Of a stretch of DNA of 64,000 nt, positions 57,529 through 64,000 are shown piece by piece (position 1 is the stretch's first letter; each line of letters starts with the position of its first letter). The translations under genes and the position numbers were made by a program. The notes beneath the pieces were generated by a model. It saw only the letters and a list, made by a program, of their open reading frames with translations, ran no database searches and was not told the origin of the DNA. Origin of the DNA: Centroberyx gerrardi (lineage: Eukaryota; Chordata; Actinopteri; Beryciformes; Berycidae); NCBI RefSeq assembly GCF_048128805.1, contig NC_136017.1, positions 1,467,956-1,531,955 of the forward strand. Direction: 5' to 3'.

Positions 57529-60500
57529 CCACAGAGTTCACCAGCAAAGGAAAGAGGTTCCCAGTGGTCAGTCTGCTCAGGAGCATCAAACAGACCTGGA
57601 CTCCATATTTATGGTGTGTAAATGTACAACAACACCTTTTACTTCAGCTACAAAGAAAATGCAAATCAACCATTCTGGTCATTATAGTCTCCATGCTGCA
57701 CTCTTTAGACCAGTGGGCTTTCAAACCATGCAAGATGGATTTGATGTTGGGTTCCACGATTTTAATACATGAAACTTTAATTTATATAATATTCTGTTCC
57801 AGCTTCTTGAGGACAACATTGTCACTTTTGTGAAGAACGAGCTGAAAAGGGTCCAGAGGGTTCTGAGTCCAGATTACCCAGAATGCTCAGAGAGTCAGAG
57901 GGAGGATGAGGAGGTGGTGGACGGTGAGGAGGAAGAGCAGAGGAGGAGCAGCAGAGAGGCTTTTCTGAAGATCACTGTACACTTCCTGAGGAGAATGAAG
58001 CAGGAGGAGCTGGCTGACTTTCTGCAGAGCAGTAAGAGGCTTTTAACAGGTTTAACATGATGGAAAGGGGAAATGGTGGGAAATGAAAGATGTTTACATT
58101 TCCAAACTCTGCTCTAAATATGCTGTACACATCTGCATCAGATCTATACAATTATGCACACAATCATATATTCAGCTCATCAGTTTGTCCACTACTGATG
58201 AGCTGAATATATATTGTGGAGTGGAAAAATATATACATCCACCCTGAAATCCACTCATTGATTTCATTTGTTGTTTGTTAATTCAGAAACTCTTGCTGCA
58301 GAGTGCCAACATGAACTCAAATCTGATCTGAAGGAGAAGTTTCAGTGTTTGTTTGAGGGGATTGCTAAAGCAGGAAACCCAACACTTCTGAATCAGATCT
58401 ACACAGAGCTTCACATTACAGAGGGAGGGAGTGGAGAGGTCAATGATGAACATGAGGTCAGACAGATTGAAAAAGCATCCAGGAAACCAGTGAGACCAGA
58501 AACAACAATCAAATGTGAAGACATCTTTAAACCCTTACCTGGAAGAGATAAACCAATCAGAACAGTGATGACAAAGGGAGTGGCTGGCATTGGGAAAACA
58601 GTCTTAACACAGAAGTTCACTCTGGACTGGGCTGAAGACAAAGCCAACCAGGATATACAGTTCACATTTCCGTTCACTTTTCGAGAGCTGAATCTGCTGA
58701 AAGAGAAAAAGTACAGCTTGGTGAAACTTCTTCATCACTTCTTTACTGAGACCAGAGAAGCAGGAATCTGCAGGTTTGACAAGTTCCAGGTTGTGTTCAT
58801 CTTTGACGGTCTGGATGAGTGTCGACTTCCTCTAGACTTCCAGAACAACGAGATCCTGACTGATGTTACAGAGTCGACCTCAGTGGATGTGCTGCTGACA
58901 AACCTCATCAAGGGGAAACTGCTTCCCTCTGCTCGCCTCTGGATAACCACACGACCTGCAGCAGCCAATCAGATCCCTCCTGAGTGTGTTGACATGGTGA
59001 CAGAGGTGAGAGGCTTCACTGACCCACAGAAGGAGGAGTACTTCAGGAAGAGATTCAGAGATGAGGAGCAGGCCAGCAGAATCATCTCCCACATCAAGAC
59101 TTCACGAAGCCTCCACATCATGTGCCACATCCCAGTCTTCTGCTGGATCACTGCTACAGTTCTGGACCATGTGTTGAAAACCAGTGAGAGAGGAGACCTG
59201 CCCAAGACCCTGACTGAGATGTACATCCACTTCCTGGTGGTTCAGTCCAAAGTGGGGAACGTCAAGTATCATGGGAGAGCTGAGACAGAGCCACACTGGA
59301 CTGCAGAGACCAGGAAGATGATTCTCTCTCTGGGAAAACTGGCTTTTGAGCAGCTGGAGAAAGGCAACCTGATCTTCTATGAAGCCGACCTGACAGAGTG
59401 TGGCATTGATATCAGAGCAGCCTCAGTGTACTCAGGAGTGTTCACACAGATCTTTAAAGAGGAGTGTGGGCTGTACCAGGACAAGGTCTTCTGCTTTGTC
59501 CATCTGAGCATGCAGGAGTTTCTGGCTGCTGTTTATGTCATCGTCTCATTCATCGACTCTGGTGTCAATCTGCTGTCAGAAACTCAATCAACCTCCACAC
59601 CATCTAAACCAAGAGACAAATCTCAGGTAAATCAGCTCTACCAGAGTGCTGTGGACAAGGCCTTACAGAGTCCAAATGGACACCTGGACTTGTTCCTCCA
59701 CTTCCTCCTGGGTCTTTCACTCCAGACCAATCAGACTCTCCTACGAGGCCTGCTGACACAGACAGGAAGTAGCTCACAGACCAATCAGAAAACAGTCCAG
59801 TACATCAAGAAGAAGATCAGGGAGAATCTCTCTGCAGAGAGAAGCATCAATCTGTTCCACTGTCTGAATGAGCTGAATGACCGTTCTCTAGTGAAGGAGA
59901 TCCAACAGTATCTGAGATCAGGAAGTCTCTCCACAGACGAACTCTCCCCTGCTCAGTGGTCGGCTCTGGTCTTCATCTTACTGTCATCAGAAGAGAAGCT
60001 GGACGTGTTTGACCTGAAGAAATACTCTGCTTCAGAGGAGGCTCTTCTGAGGCTGCTGCCAGTGATCAAAGCCTCCAATAAATCTTTGTAAGTGCATAGA
60101 AAACTGGATACATTCAGTATATCACACCTAATATTCAAACAGAGGAAAAGAAAACATATTTTCAAAGTTCTTGTTTGTCTTTATCACTAATTCTCCTTCA
60201 GGCTGAGTGTCTGTAATCTGTCAGAGAGAAGCTGTGAAGCTCTGGCCTCAGTTCTCAGCTCCCAGTCCTCTAGTCTGAGAGAGCTGGACCTGAGTAACAA
60301 CGACCTGCAGGATTCAGGAGTGAAGCTGCTCTCTGTTGGACTGGAGAGTCCACACTGTAGACTGGAAACTCTCAAGTGAGATCCATTTATCGTTTTTCTT
60401 GATTGATTTGACATATTTCTCCAAACTAAGGTCTGCACTCTCAAAAGTCTCTCTCGGGTCAGGATTCCTGAATCTGCAAAGGGTGACCCTGCAAGTTATA

Positions 60501-62786
60501 TATCAGGATTTCAGAGCCATTTTACATCGACATTTTCAATTTCATTGGAAAGAACGGTTTGGAATTTTTCAGTACTTGTTTTATTCTGATCCAAATTCAT
60601 TTACACAGCCATGAACATGAAGAATTTAGAGAAGATCATCCATGCTCTGATATCATGTCATTAGATTACTGCACTTCTCCATAAGAGCCATAAGAAGAGA
60701 TCACGTATCCCTAATTTTAGCGTCTCTCTACTGGTTACCACTTAGATACAGAATTAACAATAAAGGGTAACTTCAGTATTTTTCAACCTGGACCCTATTT
60801 TCCCATCTTTTTGTGTCTAAGTGACTAAAGGGGACAACAATTTTTCAAATTGGTCCAGTATTGAGCAAGATCGCTCCACGGGCTGCAATGTAATCCAACG
60901 GGGCAAATCGCACCGTCAATGTACGTCCACTAAAAGCTTGTTTTTGCCACTGACAGGCTCAGATTGTTATTATAAGTGTCTGACAACATTATGGAAAGGA
61001 CCCTACAGAGAAATGAAACGTTTTTCTTTAACTTTCGCTTGATCCGGTCTGTCTGTAACCAAATCTCGCTCAAGTCTCGCGAGAGTTGAGTTGTTGCAGG
61101 AAGTCAACTGTGGAAACGTGAGTGAGAGTTGGAGAGAGGAGTGCCGGGAGGAGTTTGTTGTGTTGGAGTATCTAAAAGATAAAAAAACAATGGTTTGTGT
61201 TTCCGAATTGTGCCAACAAAATGTTGCGCAACTCTTCGCGCAGCTTTCATAAACTACCTTTGTTGGATAGGGACACGCTGAAGTTGTGGCTAGTTGTGCT
61301 ACAAATGGATGCTAACACTCCTGTCCATACACTGCGCTTTGCAGACCATCGGGTCTGCAGTGACCATTTTGACCGGGATGACTACTGCCAGCCAAAGAGG
61401 AGAAGAAATCCTATACCAAAGCACTTTTTCCTAAAGAAAAATGCTGTTCCAAGAGTGAGCGAGAGTTGGTTACACACAGACCGGATCAAGCGAAAGGTAA
61501 AGAAAAACGTTTCATTTCTCTGTAGGATCCTTTCCATAATGTTGTCAGACACTTATAATAACAATCTGAATCTGTCAGTGGCAAAAACAAGAACTTTTAG
61601 TGGACGTACATTGACGGTGTGATTTGCCCCGTCGGATTACATTGCAGCCCGTTTCGCGGCTGCTGGCTGCTTGCTGCAGCGATCTCGCTCAATACTGGAC
61701 CAATTTCAAAAATTGTTGTCCCCTTTAGTCACTTAGACACAAAAAGATGGGAAAATAGGGTCCAGGTTGAAAAATACCGAAGTTACCCTTTAAGATTTCA
61801 CTGATCACATGTAAAGCATGGCTAGCTTTGTCCATGAGTTTCACTGCAGAGCTCTTAGTTTCCTATGAGTTGGAGAGCAAGCTGTAGAGCAAGATTTAGA
61901 GAAGATCATCCATGCTCTGATATCATGTCATTTAGATTACTGCACTTCTCTCTATTCCTGTCTCAGCCATAATTCACTGTCACATCTCCAGCTTGTTCAG
62001 AATAGAGCAGCTAGGATTTTAACTAGTGTTAAACAGAGATCATATATCCCCAATTTTAGTATCTCTCTACTGCTTACCACTAAGATACAGAATTAATATT
62101 AAGATTTCACTGATCACATTTAAAACATGGCTAGTTTTGTCCATGAGTTTCACTGCAGAGCTCTTAGTTCCCTGTGAGCCGGAGAGCAAGCTGAGATCTT
62201 CAGGTCCTTCTGACTTTCCCTCAGTCTAGACTCAAGACTGAAGGTGAAAACACTTTTCCCATCAGGGCCTCTAGACTGTGGAATGCCTTCCTGAGGGATT
62301 AGGCTCAGATGAGATTTTGTAAAGCATAACACAGCACATACCATTTGGTGGATGTATTTATCCAAATCACCTTACAGTACCATGTGAGTACCGTGCGAAT
62401 ACATTTTTGGTGACCTCAGTGGAAATCAAACCAGTATCCCTGGCATTGTTAGTGCTACACTCAGCTCAGTGAGCTACAGCATCATGCAAAGTACACTGTA
62501 ACCTCTGCTTTTATCATTATTAGTAGTAGCAATCTGAAAGAAAAAAACACAGACAACATGGATATTAAGATATAGGAGAACAACATTTTCATGTCTTTTC
62601 ATGTCCATTAAGGCTGAGTGGCTGTAAGCTGTCAGAGAGAAGCTGTGAAGCTCTGGCCTCAGTTCTCAGCTCCCAGTCCTCTAGTCTGAGAGAGCTGGAC
62701 CTGAGTAACAACGACCTGCAGGATTCAGGAGTGAAGCTGCTCTCTGCTGGACTGGAGAGTCCACACTGTAGACTGGAGACTCTCAG
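55580..62786 (+). CDS. FISNA-NACHT-LRR NLR receptor, copy B, partial at right edge
   Basis: Tandem duplicate of copy A. Exons in the window: 55580-55668, 55781-55900, 55995-56141, 56411-56521, 57535-57613, 57803-58031, 58287-60087, 60202-60375, 62613-62786. The remaining LRR, linker and B30.2 exons should lie beyond 64000. The exons keep phase and are open. Differences from copy A: exon 2 is 6 nt longer (in frame, VQRVQERPD against VQQERPD) and reads PPRNFK instead of PPIKFK. The FISNA-NACHT exon translation is identical. The GC donor of exon 4 (56522) is shared. Whether the 3' half is intact cannot be judged here. Confidence 0.88.
58287..60087 (+). CDS. FISNA-NACHT exon of NLR copy B
   Basis: Same 1801-nt exon as in copy A with GVAGIGKT and FIFDGLDE intact and identical translated residues. 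Offset from copy A is exactly 16250. Confidence 0.93.
60764..61789 (+). mobile_element. Kolobok-like element with THAP ORF, defective (copy B)
   Basis: The paralogous insertion of the copy A element in the same intron position, with the same N-terminal one-base frameshift. It lacks 24 bp after the THAP domain (ERPAADRV codons), a deletion between AGAGTG direct repeats. Right flank TTAA at 61790-61793. Confidence 0.68.
61885..62330 (+). mobile_element. Uninterrupted L2-like LINE fragment (empty-site paralogue)
   Basis: A second, tandem LINE fragment is present only in copy B. It encodes [13 protein letters not shown] then [14 protein letters not shown], and [14 protein letters not shown]. It contains ATACAGAATTAATATTAAGATT, the unoccupied version of the Kolobok insertion site (TTAA at 62099-62102). 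Confidence 0.7.
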
Positions 62787-62847
62787 GTAAGATCAGATTA
62801 TGATGCTTTTGTGTAATGATATGTTGTGACTATAACATTGCATGCTG

Positions 62848-64000
62848 TAGTCCTTCTATTTGCTGTTGCCATCAAGCTCCCCTCCATCGCGTTTCGTTCT
62901 AACCCTTGCATCACTGGGATAACCTGGAATGGTACAGAACAAAAGGTTTCTCTTTATGCGGATGACCTTCTCTTGTATATCTCAAACGTATCTGTTTCTG
63001 TCCCTGCTGCCCTTACCACTCTTAAATCATTCAGTGTTATATCAGACTATAAATTGAATCTTGGTAAAAGTGAACTACTTCCTCTAAATGCACGTAAATA
63101 CCCTCTACATACTTTACCATTAAAAATTGCTCAGCATAGCTTCACATATCTTGGAATTCAAGTGAGAGATAAATTTGACAATCTTTGTAAGGCCATCTTT
63201 GCTCCTTTATTAGCTCGTGTGCGGGAGGACTTTGAGCGCTGGTCGCTGCTCCCTCTGAATTTAACTGCACGGATTAATTCAGTGAAGATGAATACTCTCC
63301 CAAAGTTCTCCTACTCTTTCAGTGTATACCCATTTTCCTCCCCCAAACTTTCCTCTGTAAAATTGATAGTCTAATTCTCAGAATTATATAGTATTGGCTT
63401 CGATATGATAAACTTCATCCACCCCCCGCTTGGTTGGCTATGGAGGCTTCTTCCTCTAAGCCCATGTCATTGACAGCTCTAGTGCACTCCCCTGTCAACT
63501 GCACCTCTTCCCCCTATGTTAAAAACATGATAATTAAAACCTCACTGAAGATTTGGAACCAGTCATTTTGGTTTGCAAACATTCTCTACCTCTGCCCCTT
63601 TAGCTGCAAATCATGCTTTCCCTCCTTATCTAGCTGATGGAGCATTCTCTGTGTGGTCCAACCTTGGAATTAAGACATTCAAAGATTTATATGTTGACAA
63701 TACATTTGCATCTTTCCACAGCCAAATGTGGTCTGTTTCAATGCAAACGTGTTCACTGCACTCATTGGACCAAAGTTAGACTCTCCAGGATCTATGATAA
63801 TGTTGATCTGTCATGTGATAGATGTCATCAAACACCTGCAAACCACATACATATGTTCTGGTCGTGCCCATCTCTTTGTAACTACTGGACAGAGATATTC
63901 AATATGCTGTCAAAGATAACTGGGACACTAGTTGAACCTAATGCTATTACTGCACTTTTTGGGGTCATTTCACCCCAGCTATCAATACCTACATTTCAAG
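62848..64000 (+). mobile_element. 5'-truncated L1-type LINE (copy B), cut by window end
   Basis: The same L1 insertion as in copy A, at the same intron position with the same 5' truncation point and left target sequence (ACATTGCATGCTG at 62835-62847). It has 9 bp more than copy A near 63607 (AAATCATGC). The A tail lies outside the window. Confidence 0.85.

Overview
This is a stretch of teleost (bony fish) nuclear genome. The evidence is intron-split genes with GT-AG junctions, dense (CA)n/(CT)n microsatellites, fish-type LINE, SINE and DNA-transposon remnants, and above all FISNA-NACHT-LRR-B30.2 NLR genes, an architecture expanded in teleosts. All gene models below were built by eye from splice sites, reading phase and remembered family sequences; no search was run.

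Layout. (1) 1-8.0 kb, minus strand: the first seven coding exons of adgrg7 (GPR128), an adhesion GPCR. They give the signal peptide, a Thr-rich mucin-like stalk, one EGF-like module and the start of the GAIN region; the 7TM exons lie beyond the left edge. (2) 11.4-24.0 kb, plus strand: a complete 14-exon ftcd (formimidoyltransferase-cyclodeaminase, 539 aa), head to head with adgrg7. Its introns carry several transposon-derived repeats and a long CT-rich minisatellite. (3) 24.7-28.2 kb, plus strand: a small gene for a Gly/Arg/His-rich protein built on a 39-bp (13-residue) tandem repeat. (4) 29.15-29.75 kb: a solo LTR with a perfect 5-bp target duplication. (5) 32-33.5 kb, minus strand: a smAKAP (C2orf88-like) gene with an N-terminal lipidation signal and an upstream ORF, followed by a degraded antisense coiled-coil pseudogene at 35.2-35.7 kb. 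(6) 38-50.2 kb: an apparently intact NLR gene (1282 aa, 13 coding exons). (7) 51.4-53.6 kb: an intergenic minisatellite whose 51-bp unit carries a CTCF-like core, split by a DNA-transposon-like element. (8) 54.2-64 kb: a second NLR gene, nearly identical to the first at an offset of about 16.25 kb, running off the right edge.

The left half holds housekeeping or tissue genes: ftcd in histidine/folate metabolism, adgrg7 probably in gut, smAKAP in PKA anchoring. The right half is a young innate-immune tandem duplication. Both NLR copies carry an ISRE-like GAAANNGAAA site upstream and share the same intronic Kolobok-like THAP element, LINE fragments and 5'-truncated L1, so these insertions predate the duplication. 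Small indels between copies allow some ordering of later events. The CTCF-like array between the two copies is the most unusual regulatory candidate.
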